Position numbers and translations under genes: made by a program
The notes under the pieces: generated by a model
What the model was told of the DNA's origin: nothing
The model's database searches: none
Seen by the model: the letters and a program-made list of their open reading frames with translations, nothing else
Shown: positions 49,739-62,283 of the stretch, one piece after another
Numbering within the stretch: the first letter of the stretch is position 1
Layout: each line of letters begins with the position of its first letter
NCBI GenBank assembly: GCA_903837135.1
Contig: CAILTK010000089.1
Span: 62,001 to 126,000, forward strand
From: an uncultured Caulobacterales bacterium
GTDB taxonomy: Bacteria; Pseudomonadota; Alphaproteobacteria; Caulobacterales; Caulobacteraceae
Direction: 5' to 3'
Length of the DNA stretch: 64,000 nt

Positions 49739-51127
49739 ATGCGGGCGGTGGCGATCGGTGTTTTGGCGGCGGCGCTCGCGGGGGCTGCGGGGGCGGCGCC
49801 GGCGGCGCATCCGGCCGCGGACGCGCAGGCGCTCGACCTGGCCAAGCAGGCCATCGCCCTGCGCTCGGTCGAGGGGCCGGGCAACCGTACGCCCGAGGTC
49901 GCGACCCTCTACAAGTCGGCCCTGGTCGCCGGCGGCTTCGCGGCGCAGGACATCACCATCACGCCGATGGGCGACACCGCCTATCTGATCGCCCGCTGGC
50001 CGGGCTCGGACCCGGGTCTCAAGCCGCTGGTGATCTCCGGGCACATGGACGTGGTCGAGGCCAAGCCGGCCGACTGGAAGCGGGATCCGTTCACGCCGGT
50101 GGTGGAGAACGGCTATCTCTACGGCCGCGGCGCCACCGATATGAAGCTCGACGGGACCATCGCCATCGCCTCGCTGATCGAGCTGAAGCGCGAGGGCTAC
50201 AAGCCCCGGCGCACCATCATCATCGAGTTCTCCGGCGACGAGGAGACGGCCATGCGCACCAGCGCCGCGATCGCCGAGGCGCTCAGCAACGCCGAGCTCG
50301 TGCTCAACATCGACGGCGGCGGCGGCGTGCTGAACGAGGCCACGGGTGCGCCCGAGTACTTCACCTGGCAGGGGGCGGAGAAGACTTACGCGGACTTCAC
50401 GCTGACGGTGACCAATCCCGGCGGCCACTCCTCGGCCCCGCGCAGGGACAACGCCATCGATCAGCTGGCCGCGGCGCTGGTGCGCATCCAGGCGCATCAG
50501 ATCAAGCCGGAGCTCAGTCCGCTGACCCGCGAATATTTCGTGCAGGCGTCCAAGTACGAGGAGCCCGCGATCGGCGCGGCCATGCGCGCCTTCGCCGCCG
50601 ACCCCACCGACAAGCAGGCCATCGCCGTGCTGAGCGCCAATCCGGCCACCGTGGGCAAGATCGGCACCACCTGCGTGGTCACCATGATCAGCGGCGGTCA
50701 CGCGCAGAACGCCCTGCCGCAGCGGGCGACGGCGAACGTCAATTGCCGGATCTTTCCGGGACACTCACGGTCCGAGATCCTGGCCGAACTGAAGGCGGCC
50801 GCCGCCGAGCCGGCGGTGATCGTGACGGACGCGACCGAAGGCTCGGTCGCCAACGACGCCTCGCCGATGCGGCCTGATTTCGTGGCGGCGGTGACCAAGG
50901 CCATGGGCGTCGCCTATCCCGGCGTGCCGGTGTTCCCGAGCATGGCGTCGGGCGCCAGCGACAGCATGTGGTTCCGCTATCACCACGTGCCGAGCTATGG
51001 CGCGAGCCCGGTGTTCATCAAGGACTCCGACGACTTCAGCCACGGCCTCAACGAGCGCACCCCCGTGGCCAGCATTCCGCCGGCGATCACCTACTATCTG
51101 TCGTTGGTTCCGGATCTGTCGAAGTAG
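49739..51127 (+). CDS. M20/M25/M40 family metallopeptidase, secreted
   Basis: LVISGHMDVVEAKPADWKRDPFTPVVENGYLYGRGATDMKLDG; EFSGDEETAM; C-terminal DDFSHGLNERTPV. Confidence 0.92.
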   Translation: MRAVAIGVLAAALAGAAGAAPAAHPAADAQALDLAKQAIALRSVEGPGNRTPEVATLYKSALVAGGFAAQDITITPMGDTAYLIARWPGSDPGLKPLVISGHMDVVEAKPADWKRDPFTPVVENGYLYGRGATDMKLDGTIAIASLIELKREGYKPRRTIIIEFSGDEETAMRTSAAIAEALSNAELVLNIDGGGGVLNEATGAPEYFTWQGAEKTYADFTLTVTNPGGHSSAPRRDNAIDQLAAALVRIQAHQIKPELSPLTREYFVQASKYEEPAIGAAMRAFAADPTDKQAIAVLSANPATVGKIGTTCVVTMISGGHAQNALPQRATANVNCRIFPGHSRSEILAELKAAAAEPAVIVTDATEGSVANDASPMRPDFVAAVTKAMGVAYPGVPVFPSMASGASDSMWFRYHHVPSYGASPVFIKDSDDFSHGLNERTPVASIPPAITYYLSLVPDLSK

Positions 51128-51147
51128 AACCTGCGATCTTAAGATTA

Positions 51148-51319
51148 AACGCGGAGATCTCGAAGATATGTGCAGAGAACTCTGAGGATTTCGCAATAAA
51201 ATCACGCTCATCCCGGCATTGGCTTCGCCGCCCTTCGGGTTGCCGGGATGAGCGGAATTTCTATTGTTGATGGATTCTGTCTCCGCCTGCTCCGTGCGAC
51301 TCTCCGCGATCTCCGCGTT
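51148..51319. repeat. MITE-like composite palindromic element
   Basis: Outer arms AACGCGGAGATCTCG (51148-51162) and CGCGATCTCCGCGTT (51305-51319), 14/15 complementary; inner REP hairpin at 51205-51254. Confidence 0.6.
51205..51254. repeat. Dispersed palindrome, copy 1 (long loop)
   Basis: CGCTCATCCCGGCA-N22-TGCCGGGATGAGCG, perfect 14-bp stem. Confidence 0.85.
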
Positions 51320-51515
51320 GATCCTGCAGTCCTTCGGATCGGGCGGTTTCGGGCGCCAATGCGCCTGCTTCGCGAGCGACTTAGCCAGATGAACACGGCT
51401 GGGGGCCGCGCAAACACGCACCCAGCGGGGGTATTTTCCGCGCCGGCGGATCGGACTTGCCCGCGGGAGTTTGACCCTCCAAACCTCACGCTCCACGGGT
51501 CAGAGGTCGGGCTGC

Positions 51516-52559
51516 ATGCGCAAGAGTTGGCTGGTCGTCTCCCTGTTGCTTTCGCTGGCGCCGGCGGCGAGCCGGGCCGCGTCCTGGTCGCCCCCGCGCA
51601 CGCCTGACGGCGTTCCCGACCTGCAGGGCGTGTGGACCAATGCGTCGGCGACCAAGCTGACGCGCCCGCCGTCGGTCAAGACCCTGGTGGTCGGCGACGC
51701 GGAGGCCGAGCGGATCGCCAAGGCCAACCCACAGGTGCGCTATCAGCAGATGGATAGCGGCCCGGCCGATCCGGCCCATCCGGCCTCCGCCGCGGAGGAC
51801 GTCGGCAAGGGCTATAACGGCTTCTGGCTCGATCCCGGCGCCACCCTCGGCAAGGTCAAGGGCGAATGGCGGACCTCGTGGATCGTCGATCCGGCCGACG
51901 GCCAGCTGCCGTTCTCGGAGGGCGGCAAGGCCCTGCTGGCCAAGGCCCAGGCCTACGCCCGCGCCGCCGATGCGCCGGCCGACCCCGAGCGGCTGCAGCC
52001 CTGGGACCGCTGCCTGATCGGCTCGCGCGGATCGGGCGGGCCGGCCATGCTGAACAACCTCTACAACAACAGCTACCAGATCGTGCAGACCAAAGGGGCG
52101 GTGGCCATCGTGGTGGAGATGGTCCACGACGTGCGCATCATCCCCCTGTTCGCCGACAGGGCGGCGGCGGAGGCCGGCCGGCGGCCGGCGGCGCTGCAGC
52201 CCTGGCTCGGCGACAGCGTCGGCTGGTGGGACAAGGATACGCTGGTGGTGGAGACCACGCATGTGAACCATGAGCAGGGGCGTGCGGGCCCGGTGTTCCT
52301 GACCCCCGAGGGCCGGGTGACCGAGCGCTTCACCCGCACGGGACCCAAGGAGATTCTCTACGAATTCCAGGTCGAGGATTCGACCTACTACAGCCGGCCC
52401 TGGCGCGCCGAGATGAGCTTCACCCCGCAGAAGGGCCGGCTGTTCGAGTACGCCTGCCACGAGGGCAACTACGCCCTGCCGGACATCCTCCGCGGCGCCC
52501 GGGTGGCCGACCGCAAGGCCGGCAAGGCGGCGCCCTCGACCGGCGACGGCGCGGAGTGA
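51516..52559 (+). CDS. Secreted hypothetical protein (PDLQGVW family)
   Basis: Signal peptide MRKSWLVVSLLLSLAPAASRAASW then SPPRTPDGVPDLQGVWTNASATKLTRP; coherent ORF. Confidence 0.8.
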   Translation: MRKSWLVVSLLLSLAPAASRAASWSPPRTPDGVPDLQGVWTNASATKLTRPPSVKTLVVGDAEAERIAKANPQVRYQQMDSGPADPAHPASAAEDVGKGYNGFWLDPGATLGKVKGEWRTSWIVDPADGQLPFSEGGKALLAKAQAYARAADAPADPERLQPWDRCLIGSRGSGGPAMLNNLYNNSYQIVQTKGAVAIVVEMVHDVRIIPLFADRAAAEAGRRPAALQPWLGDSVGWWDKDTLVVETTHVNHEQGRAGPVFLTPEGRVTERFTRTGPKEILYEFQVEDSTYYSRPWRAEMSFTPQKGRLFEYACHEGNYALPDILRGARVADRKAGKAAPSTGDGAE

Positions 52560-52586
52560 CTTGGCCAACCGGGTTCGAATGCTTCT

Positions 52587-52618
52587 CCGCTCATCCCGGC
52601 ATTCGCCGGGATGAGCGG
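52587..52618. repeat. Dispersed palindrome, copy 2 (also likely bidirectional terminator)
   Basis: CCGCTCATCCCGGC-ATTC-GCCGGGATGAGCGG, perfect 14-bp stem, between convergent genes. Confidence 0.9.
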
Positions 52619-52638
52619 GTGTTTGGATATTCCGTAAT

Positions 52639-54063
52639 TCAGGGATCCCGGGCGATCACCAGGTCGCCCGCCTTCAGCGCCGTGACCGCGCCGTCCTTGC
52701 GCACCACGTCAAAGCCGAGGTTCATGGCCAGAACCATCAGGTGGTCGGCGCTGGTCGGCACCACCTCCAGGCGCTCGCCGGCCCCCTGCCGGCCCCACAG
52801 CTTGCCGTCGGCCATCTCGACACTGAACAGACCGTGGCCGTAGCGCCCGGCGAAGGCCCGCATCTGCGCATCGGTCAGCGACGCCGCCGCGATCAGTTTG
52901 GGCTCAAGGCCCTTCCAGCCGTAGGCGCGGGCGACGGCCTGGACCAGCGGCTGGATCACCGCCATGCCGCTGTCGCCGTTGGCCATGACGACCACGCCGC
53001 GGCCGCCGGTGAGCCAGCCGACCAACTGCGCCTTGAACCCCCAGTCGTCGCCGCCGTGCGAGAAGCGCAAGGAGTCGCCCTGGCCGTCGACCTGGATCCC
53101 GAGACCCCAGCCGCCGAGCCCGGGCGTCACCATCGCCCGGGCGGTGGCCTGGTTCAACAGCGCCTGCGAGCCGCCGTCGTAGGCGTGCTGCAGGGCGATC
53201 ACCCATTTCGCCAGGTCGGTCGGCGTGGTCCACAGCCCCGCGGCGGCCATCTCGGGATAGGTGTGGGCGCGACCGACCACCGGGGCGCCGGAGGATAGAT
53301 AGCCCGCGGCCCCGTCGTGCCTGTCGGCGGGGAGGGGTTGTTCATAGGTGCTCGCGCCCATGGCCAGCGGCGCGAACACCCGCTTGTCCATCAGGTCGGG
53401 AAAGTCCTGGCCGGTGGTGTCGGTCATGATCAGCTGGGCGATGGTGATGCCGCCGCCGGAATAGCTCCAGGCCGTGCCGGGCGTGTGGTCGACCACCACC
53501 GGGGCGGTGTTGGCCGGCGGCTTGCCTTCCAGCACCTGGACCACCGTCGGGACCGGGGCCCCGGCGGCGTACCCCGGAAACCCGTGCACGGTCAGGCCGG
53601 CGGTGTGGGTCAGGAGACCGCGCAGCGTGACCGGCTTTTCGGCGGTCAGCGGGCTGGCCGGTATGCGCCAGCTCTTCAGCTCGGTGTTGGCGTCGGCGTC
53701 GAGGTCGAGCAGGCCTTCCTGCACCAGTTGCAGGGCGGCGCTGGCGGCGACCGGCTTGCTGATCGACCCGGCCTGGAACACCGTCGCCGGGGTGGCCCGG
53801 ACCTTGCCGGCCACGTCGGCGTAGCCGTAGGCCCGGGCCCAGACGATGCGGCCGTGGTCGATCACCGCGATGCTGACCGCCGGCACGTGGTGCGCGGCCA
53901 TCGCCTCGGCCAGGCTTGTCGACGGCTCGATCCGGCCCTGAACCTGCACCAGGGGGCGAAGGTCGTGCTCGATCCGGGCGATGTGCGGATCCTCGGCCGC
54001 CAGGCCCGGCGCCGCGAGCACGAGCCAGGCCATCGTCGTTGCGCAGACGTCACGCGTTCTCAT
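52639..54063 (-). CDS. Serine hydrolase, class C beta-lactamase fold
   Basis: VFQAGSISKPVAASAALQLVQEGLLDLDADANTEL (SxxK); WSYSGGGITIAQLIM (YSN-type loop); signal peptide. Confidence 0.9.
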   Translation of the reverse strand: MRTRDVCATTMAWLVLAAPGLAAEDPHIARIEHDLRPLVQVQGRIEPSTSLAEAMAAHHVPAVSIAVIDHGRIVWARAYGYADVAGKVRATPATVFQAGSISKPVAASAALQLVQEGLLDLDADANTELKSWRIPASPLTAEKPVTLRGLLTHTAGLTVHGFPGYAAGAPVPTVVQVLEGKPPANTAPVVVDHTPGTAWSYSGGGITIAQLIMTDTTGQDFPDLMDKRVFAPLAMGASTYEQPLPADRHDGAAGYLSSGAPVVGRAHTYPEMAAAGLWTTPTDLAKWVIALQHAYDGGSQALLNQATARAMVTPGLGGWGLGIQVDGQGDSLRFSHGGDDWGFKAQLVGWLTGGRGVVVMANGDSGMAVIQPLVQAVARAYGWKGLEPKLIAAASLTDAQMRAFAGRYGHGLFSVEMADGKLWGRQGAGERLEVVPTSADHLMVLAMNLGFDVVRKDGAVTALKAGDLVIARDP

Positions 54064-54183
54064 GCCGGATCCTCCACCCTCTCCAGCAGATAACGACGGG
54101 TTCGCCCCGTCTGGCAACGCTTGAGGCCCGTCGCATTGACGAGTCGGCGCCCACGACTAAGGTCTCGGCAAAGGAGCCTCGGC

Positions 54184-55395
54184 GTGCACACTTGGTTCGA
54201 CGACCTCGACGCCGCGGGCCGTCGCACCTTCTGGGCCTGTTTCGGCGGCTACGCGCTCGATGCGCTCGACGTGCAGGTCTACACCCTGGTCATTCCGGTG
54301 CTGATCCAGGTGTGGGGCCTGACCAAGGGACAGGCGGGACTCTTGGCCACCGTCACCCTGGTGCTGTCGGCCGTGGGCGGCTGGGGCGCGGGGCTGCTGG
54401 CCGACCGGATCGGCCGGGTGCGGACCCTGCAGATCACCATCGCCTGGTTCGCCCTGTTCACCTTCCTGTCGGGGCTGACCCAGACCTATCCGGAGCTGAT
54501 GATCACCCGCGGGCTGCAGGGTCTGGGCTTCGGCGGCGAGTGGGCCGCGGGGTCGGTGCTGATCGGCGAGGTGGTCGCTGCGCGACATCGCGGCAAGGCG
54601 GTCGGCCTGGTGCAGAGCGCCTGGGCGCTGGGCTGGGGCGCAGCGGTTCTGGTGGCCACCGTCCTGTTGTCGGTGCTGCCGCGGGACTATGGCTGGCGCG
54701 CGGTGTTCATGGTCGGCCTCCTGCCGGGGTTCGCCGTGTTCCTGGTGCGCCGGTTCGTGCCCGAACCCGAGGTCTACCGGCGCACGGAGACCCGCGCGCC
54801 CTGGTTCGCCATCTTCAGTCCCGCCCTGCTCAGCATCACCCTCAGGGGCAGTCTGATCGCCATCGGCGCCCAGGGCGGCTATTACGCCATCACCACCTGG
54901 CTGCCGACCCTGCTCAGCACCGAACGGCATCTGTCGGTGGGCGGCGCCGGCGGATATCTGGCGGTGGTGATCGGCGGCTCGTTCGTGGGCTATCTGTCGA
55001 GCGCCTGGCTCAACGACGCGGTCGGGCGGCGGCGCACCTTCCTGATCTTCGCGATCGGTTCGCTCCTGCTGGTGCTGGCCTATACGCGGCTGCCCCTGTC
55101 CAACGCCCTGGCCCTGCCGCTCGGGTTTCCGCTGGGGTTCTTCGCCTCGGGCATCTTCAGCGGCATGGGGCCGCTCTATACCGAGCTGTTCCCGACCGCC
55201 GTGAGGGGCTCGGGGCAGGGATTCTGCTACAACGCCGGCCGCGGCGTCGCCGCCCTGTTCCCGGCCCTGATCGGCTGGGTCTCCGCGCACGCGCCGCTCG
55301 GCGAGACCATCGGCCTGTTCGCCGGGGGCGCCTACGGCCTCGTGATCGTCGCCGCCTTGCTGTTGCCGGAGACGCAGGGTCGGGCGTTGGCTTGA
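54184..55395 (+). CDS. MFS transporter (MHS/aromatic acid:H+ symporter-like)
   Basis: ALDALDVQVYTLVIPVLIQVWGLTKGQAGLLATVTLVLSAVGGWGAGLLADRIGRVRTL; RGLQGLGFGGEWAAGSVLIGEVVAARHRGKAVG; likely GTG start. Confidence 0.9.
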   Translation: MHTWFDDLDAAGRRTFWACFGGYALDALDVQVYTLVIPVLIQVWGLTKGQAGLLATVTLVLSAVGGWGAGLLADRIGRVRTLQITIAWFALFTFLSGLTQTYPELMITRGLQGLGFGGEWAAGSVLIGEVVAARHRGKAVGLVQSAWALGWGAAVLVATVLLSVLPRDYGWRAVFMVGLLPGFAVFLVRRFVPEPEVYRRTETRAPWFAIFSPALLSITLRGSLIAIGAQGGYYAITTWLPTLLSTERHLSVGGAGGYLAVVIGGSFVGYLSSAWLNDAVGRRRTFLIFAIGSLLLVLAYTRLPLSNALALPLGFPLGFFASGIFSGMGPLYTELFPTAVRGSGQGFCYNAGRGVAALFPALIGWVSAHAPLGETIGLFAGGAYGLVIVAALLLPETQGRALA

Positions 55396-55480
55396 GCGCG
55401 CCGGAGGGCCGTGTCGCCCGTAGGAACTCGGAAAGTAATTCAAGTTAAGTTGTATGCGGAGTTTCCTGGAGGCGGCTTAG

Positions 55481-57979
<2,499 letters not shown>

Positions 57980-58083
57980 GCGACGGATCGCCGAACGCCG
58001 GCCTCTTGACGATCGTCCCGGAAGGGTAGGCTCTCTGGTGTCCGGCGGCGATTGTGAGAGACGCCGCGACAGGGAAAGCGCCG

Positions 58084-59241
58084 ATGTCCGACACCATGAC
58101 CGCCTCCGCAACGGCCAACACCGAGGTCTCCGGCTTCGCCGACGCGCGCTACGCCGCCGTCGAGCAGGTGTTCCGCTCCCAGCTCGACAGCGGCGAGGAT
58201 GTGGGCGCCTCGTTCTGCGCCACCGTCGAGGGGGAGGTGGTGGTCGACCTGTGGGGCGGCTGGGCCGACGAGGCCCGGACCCGGCCCTGGGAAAAGGACA
58301 CCATCGTCAACGTCTACTCGACCACCAAGACCATGACCGCGCTGACGGCGCTGCTGCTGGCCGACCGGGGCGCGCTCGATTTCGATGCGCCGGTGGCCCG
58401 CTACTGGCCGGCGTTCGCCGCCAACGGCAAGGCGGAGGTCAAGGTCAGCCAGCTGATGGCGCATTCCTCCGGCCTGTCCGGCTGGAAGGAGCCGATGACG
58501 GTGAACGACCTCTACGACTGGGACAAGGCCACCAGTCTTCTGGCGGCCCAGGCCCCGTTCTGGGCGCCCGGGACGGCCCCGGGCTACCATGCGGTCACCC
58601 AGGGCTATCTGGTCGGCGAGGTGGTGCGGCGGATCACGGGCAGGTCGCTCGGCACGGTGTTCCGCGAGGAGATCGCCGAACCGCTCGGAGCGGACTTCCA
58701 CATCGGCCTGCCGGCGTCCGAGGACCACCGGGTCGCCGACCTGATCCCGCAGCCGCCGCCGACCGAGCCGCCCGCCTCGCCGCCGGGCGAGCTTCTGCTC
58801 AACATGATGCTCAACCCGGCGGTCAGTCCGCTGGAGACCCGCACCCGGGCCTGGCGCGGCGCGGAGATCCCCGCCGCCGGCGGGACCGGCAACGCCCGCT
58901 CGATCGCCCACATCCACATGCTGCTGGCGAACGGCGGCGTCGCCAAGGGCAGGCGGCTGATGTCCGAAGCCGGCTGCCGCCGGGCGCTCGAGCTGCAGGT
59001 CGCGGGGACCGACCTGATCCTGGGGCTTGAGGCGCGTTATGGGCTGGGCTTCGGGCTCGCGCCGATGATCCCGCTGCCGGGTGAGGACTGCGTGTTCTGG
59101 TGCGGCTACGGCGGCTCGCTGGTGATCATCGACATGGCCCGCCGCGCCACCTACGCCTACGCCATGAACCGGATGGGAACCGCCATCATCGGCGACCCGC
59201 GCGCCCTGGCCCTGGCGCGGGCGGTGTGGGAGGCGGTGTAG
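58084..59241 (+). CDS. Serine hydrolase, beta-lactamase/EstB-like
   Basis: IVNVYSTTKTMTALTALLLADRGALDFDAPVARYWPAFA (STTK); GYHAVTQGYLVGEVVRRITG. Confidence 0.92.
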   Translation: MSDTMTASATANTEVSGFADARYAAVEQVFRSQLDSGEDVGASFCATVEGEVVVDLWGGWADEARTRPWEKDTIVNVYSTTKTMTALTALLLADRGALDFDAPVARYWPAFAANGKAEVKVSQLMAHSSGLSGWKEPMTVNDLYDWDKATSLLAAQAPFWAPGTAPGYHAVTQGYLVGEVVRRITGRSLGTVFREEIAEPLGADFHIGLPASEDHRVADLIPQPPPTEPPASPPGELLLNMMLNPAVSPLETRTRAWRGAEIPAAGGTGNARSIAHIHMLLANGGVAKGRRLMSEAGCRRALELQVAGTDLILGLEARYGLGFGLAPMIPLPGEDCVFWCGYGGSLVIIDMARRATYAYAMNRMGTAIIGDPRALALARAVWEAV

Positions 59242-59355
59242 GGGCGGCTATTGAGGCTCATTCTTCGAGCCGCTTCACGCCGAACACGCCGCAACCGGCC
59301 TTCGTCATGCCGAGTAATACCAGTCATCGCAAAGAATGACCTATCTCACTCTATT

Positions 59356-59387
59356 CCGCTCATCCCGGCATTCGCCGGGATGAGCGG
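59356..59387. repeat. Dispersed palindrome, copy 3 (identical to copy 2)
   Basis: CCGCTCATCCCGGCATTCGCCGGGATGAGCGG, between convergent genes. Confidence 0.9.
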
Positions 59388-59470
59388 GAGAAGAGTCCTG
59401 CACATGGATGGTTGGTATAAGTCGGCGTGGCCGACGACGGTTGGTGATGAGGCGATACCCGCGCCTCGGA

Positions 59471-60124
59471 TTAATTCGCTCCAGCAGCGCGTGTGAACAC
59501 CGCCCGCTGGTCGGCGAAGGCGCGCTGGTAGGCGGGGCGGGCTTCGCCGCGGGCGATGTAGGCGCCAAGGTTCGGGTAGTCGTTCAGCAGCGTCGACGCG
59601 CTCAGCCGGCGCAGCACGGTGACCATCAGGAGATCCCCGGCGCTGAACGCGCCGTCGAGCCAGTCGGCGTCCCCGAGCCGGGCGGACAGCTGACTCAGCC
59701 GGCCGCGGACACGCTCGTCGAGCATGGGCAGGCGCGCCGCGTACCAGGGCGCGTCGCTCTCCACGATGCTCGCCATGCCGCGCTCGACGATCGGCGGCTC
59801 CACGGTGTTGAGGGCGGCGAACATCCAGCCGATCGCGCGCGCCCGGGCGTTTCCCTCGTCCGGCAGCAGGCCCGGGTAGCGGGTGGCGACATGCAGGATG
59901 ATCGCGCCGGACTCGAACAGGACCAGATCGTCTTCCTGATAGGTCGGGATCTGCCCGAACGGATGCAGGGCGAGGTGCGCGGGGTCTTTCATCGCCGCGA
60001 ACGACAGAAGGCGAACGTCATAGGGCTGGCCGACTTCCTCCAGCGCCCAACGCACCCGCATGTCGCGCGCCAGCCCCCGCCCGCGGTCGGGCGATCGTTC
60101 GAAGGCGGTGAGGGTGATCGTCAT
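59471..60124 (-). CDS. Glutathione S-transferase family protein
   Basis: MTITLTAFERSPDRGRGLARDMRVRWALEEVGQPYDVRLLSF...HPFGQIPTYQEDDLVLFESGAIILHVATRYPG. Confidence 0.93.
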   Translation of the reverse strand: MTITLTAFERSPDRGRGLARDMRVRWALEEVGQPYDVRLLSFAAMKDPAHLALHPFGQIPTYQEDDLVLFESGAIILHVATRYPGLLPDEGNARARAIGWMFAALNTVEPPIVERGMASIVESDAPWYAARLPMLDERVRGRLSQLSARLGDADWLDGAFSAGDLLMVTVLRRLSASTLLNDYPNLGAYIARGEARPAYQRAFADQRAVFTRAAGAN

Positions 60125-60252
60125 TGCAGGCCTCCGCTGATTTGCACCGCGATCCGCCGTCGGGTCGCCCAGCTCTATGACGCCCGACCAGTCCAATCGC
60201 CTATACCTTGACCTTGACCGGCGCATGGGCGACCCAAGCGTGGGGGAGCGCA

Positions 60253-60888
60253 ATGTCAGAACCGCCCGTACAGACCAGCGTCGACGACGTGCATGCCCAT
60301 GCCCACAAGACGGGACATCGGTGGGTGGACATGGCGATCGCGGTGTCGGCCATCACCATCTCGGTCATTTCGCTGTTCGTGGCCATCGAGCACGGCAAGA
60401 CCGAGGAGAAGCTGGTCGCCGCCAACTCCTGGCCCTTCCTGGTGTTCCAGACTACCGACAACGGCTTCGCCACCGACTCCCGCACCCTGAACTTTCGGCT
60501 GCAGAACAGCGGTGTTGGCCCGGCTCGGGTCCGCTCTTTCAAGGTCACTCTCGACGGGCGGTTGGTGCACAACCATGCGGAGCTGATGGCGCGGTGCTGC
60601 GGCGTGGCCACGGCGAGTCTGGAGCAGCAGTTCGCGATGGGACTCATCAGCCAGAACGACGCCGTGGGCGTGCTTCCGGCCCGCGACGGCGTGAACGTCC
60701 TGGCCTGGCGCGAGCGGCCCGGTCACGAGCAGATCTGGAACAGCCTGAATGCGGCTCGCCAAAGGCTCCGCTTCGAGGCCTGCTATTGTTCCGTCCTCGA
60801 CGAGTGCTGGACCAGCGATCTGACGTCGACCTCAAATCCGCATCGCGTCGAGCAATGCCCGATCGACACGGACGGCTATTCCGACTGA
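60253..60888 (+). CDS. Single-TM protein of unknown function
   Basis: MSEPPVQTSVDDVHAHAHKTGHRWVDMAIAVSAITISVISLFVAIEHGKTEEKLVAANSWPFLVFQTTDNG...; TM anchor plus beta-type domain. Confidence 0.75.
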   Translation: MSEPPVQTSVDDVHAHAHKTGHRWVDMAIAVSAITISVISLFVAIEHGKTEEKLVAANSWPFLVFQTTDNGFATDSRTLNFRLQNSGVGPARVRSFKVTLDGRLVHNHAELMARCCGVATASLEQQFAMGLISQNDAVGVLPARDGVNVLAWRERPGHEQIWNSLNAARQRLRFEACYCSVLDECWTSDLTSTSNPHRVEQCPIDTDGYSD

Positions 60889-60896
60889 CGGCTCGG

Positions 60897-62216
60897 CTAA
60901 TCCAGCTCCGCCAGCACACGCCGCAGGGTAGCGAGCAACTGGTCGATCTCGGCCTCGCTGATGATCAGGGGCGGGGAGAGGGCGATGGTGTCGCCGGTGA
61001 TGCGGATCAAGATTCCCTGCTTCAGCGCCTCGACCATGGCGGCGTAGGCGCGGGCCCCGACGGCGCCCGCGCGGGACCGCAGGTCGATGGCGCCCATCAG
61101 GCCGAGGTTGCGGATGTCGGTCACGTGCGGCGCGTCGCGCAGGCCGTGCAGGGCGTCGGCGAAATAGCTTTCAAGCGCTGCAGCGCGGGTGAGCAGGCCC
61201 TCGCGCTCATAGACGTCGAGGGTGGCCAGGGCCGCGGCGCAGGCGACTGGATGACCCGAATAGGTATAGCCGTGGAAGAACTCGATGGTCTCCGGCGGAC
61301 CCTTCATCACCGCGTCGTGCAGGGCGCGGTTCACGAACACCGCCCCCATCGGCAGGGCGCCGTTGGTGATGCCCTTGGCCGTGGTCATGATGTCGGGCGT
61401 GACGCCGAAGCGCTGGGCGGCGAAGGGCGCCCCCGTCCGTCCGAAGCCGGTGATCACCTCGTCGAAGATCAATAGGATGCCGTGCCTGGTGCAGAGCGCG
61501 CGCAGCCGCTCGAGGTAGCCCACCGGCGGGGGCAGTACGCCGGCCGAACCGGCCACCGGCTCGACGATCACCGCCGCCAGGGTTTCGGCCCCGTGCAGGG
61601 CGACCAGACGCTCGAGTTCGTCGGCCAGGTCCGCGCCATGCTCCGGCTGGCCGCGCGAGAAGCCGTTCACCGCCGGCAAATGGGTGTGCGAAAGGTGGTC
61701 GGACGGCAGGAGCGGGAACAGGCGGCGGTTGTTGACCAGCCCGCCCACCGAGATGCCGCCGAAGCCGACGCCGTGGTAGCCCTTCTCGCGCCCGATGAAC
61801 TTGCTGCGCTGGCCTTCGCCGCGCGCCCGGTGATAGGCGATGGCGATCTTGAGCGCGGTGTCGACCGATTCCGAACCGGAGTTGGTGAAAAAGACCCGGT
61901 CCAGGCCTTCGGGCGCCAGCCTGGCCAGCCGGCTGGCCAGGGTGAAGCCCAGCGGATGGCCCATCTGGAAGCCCGGCGCATAGTCGAGCTCGAGCAGCTG
62001 GCGGCCCACCGCCTCGGCGATCTCGGGCCGGCCGTGACCGGCGTTGACGCACCAGAGGCCGGACACCCCGTCCATCACCGGCTGGCCCTCGGGCGTGCGG
62101 TAGAACATGCCGCTGGCGGAGGCCAGCATGCGCGGGGCGGCTTTGAACTGGCGATTGGCGGTGAACGGCATCCACCAGGCGTCGAGGTCGAGCGTGTTGC
62201 GCAGGATGGCGTTCAC
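60897..62216 (-). CDS. Class III omega-aminotransferase (beta-alanine--pyruvate-type)
   Basis: NTLDLDAWWMPFTANRQFKAAPRMLASASGMFYRTPEGQPVMDGVSGLWCVNAGHGR; LIFDEVITGFGRTGAPFAAQRFGVTPDIMTTAKGITNGALPMGAV. Confidence 0.93.
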   Translation of the reverse strand: MNAILRNTLDLDAWWMPFTANRQFKAAPRMLASASGMFYRTPEGQPVMDGVSGLWCVNAGHGRPEIAEAVGRQLLELDYAPGFQMGHPLGFTLASRLARLAPEGLDRVFFTNSGSESVDTALKIAIAYHRARGEGQRSKFIGREKGYHGVGFGGISVGGLVNNRRLFPLLPSDHLSHTHLPAVNGFSRGQPEHGADLADELERLVALHGAETLAAVIVEPVAGSAGVLPPPVGYLERLRALCTRHGILLIFDEVITGFGRTGAPFAAQRFGVTPDIMTTAKGITNGALPMGAVFVNRALHDAVMKGPPETIEFFHGYTYSGHPVACAAALATLDVYEREGLLTRAAALESYFADALHGLRDAPHVTDIRNLGLMGAIDLRSRAGAVGARAYAAMVEALKQGILIRITGDTIALSPPLIISEAEIDQLLATLRRVLAELD

Positions 62217-62283
62217 GGCGGGCTCCTTCAGAGATGGGGAATAGGGTGCACGCGGCGGACAGGCGTCGCAAGCACCGGAGGCG

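Noticed and set aside
52565-52590. GGTTCGAATGC resembling a tRNA T-loop
   Set aside because: No acceptor stem, anticodon arm or CCA context around it; sits beside a REP hairpin. No tRNA seen anywhere in the window.
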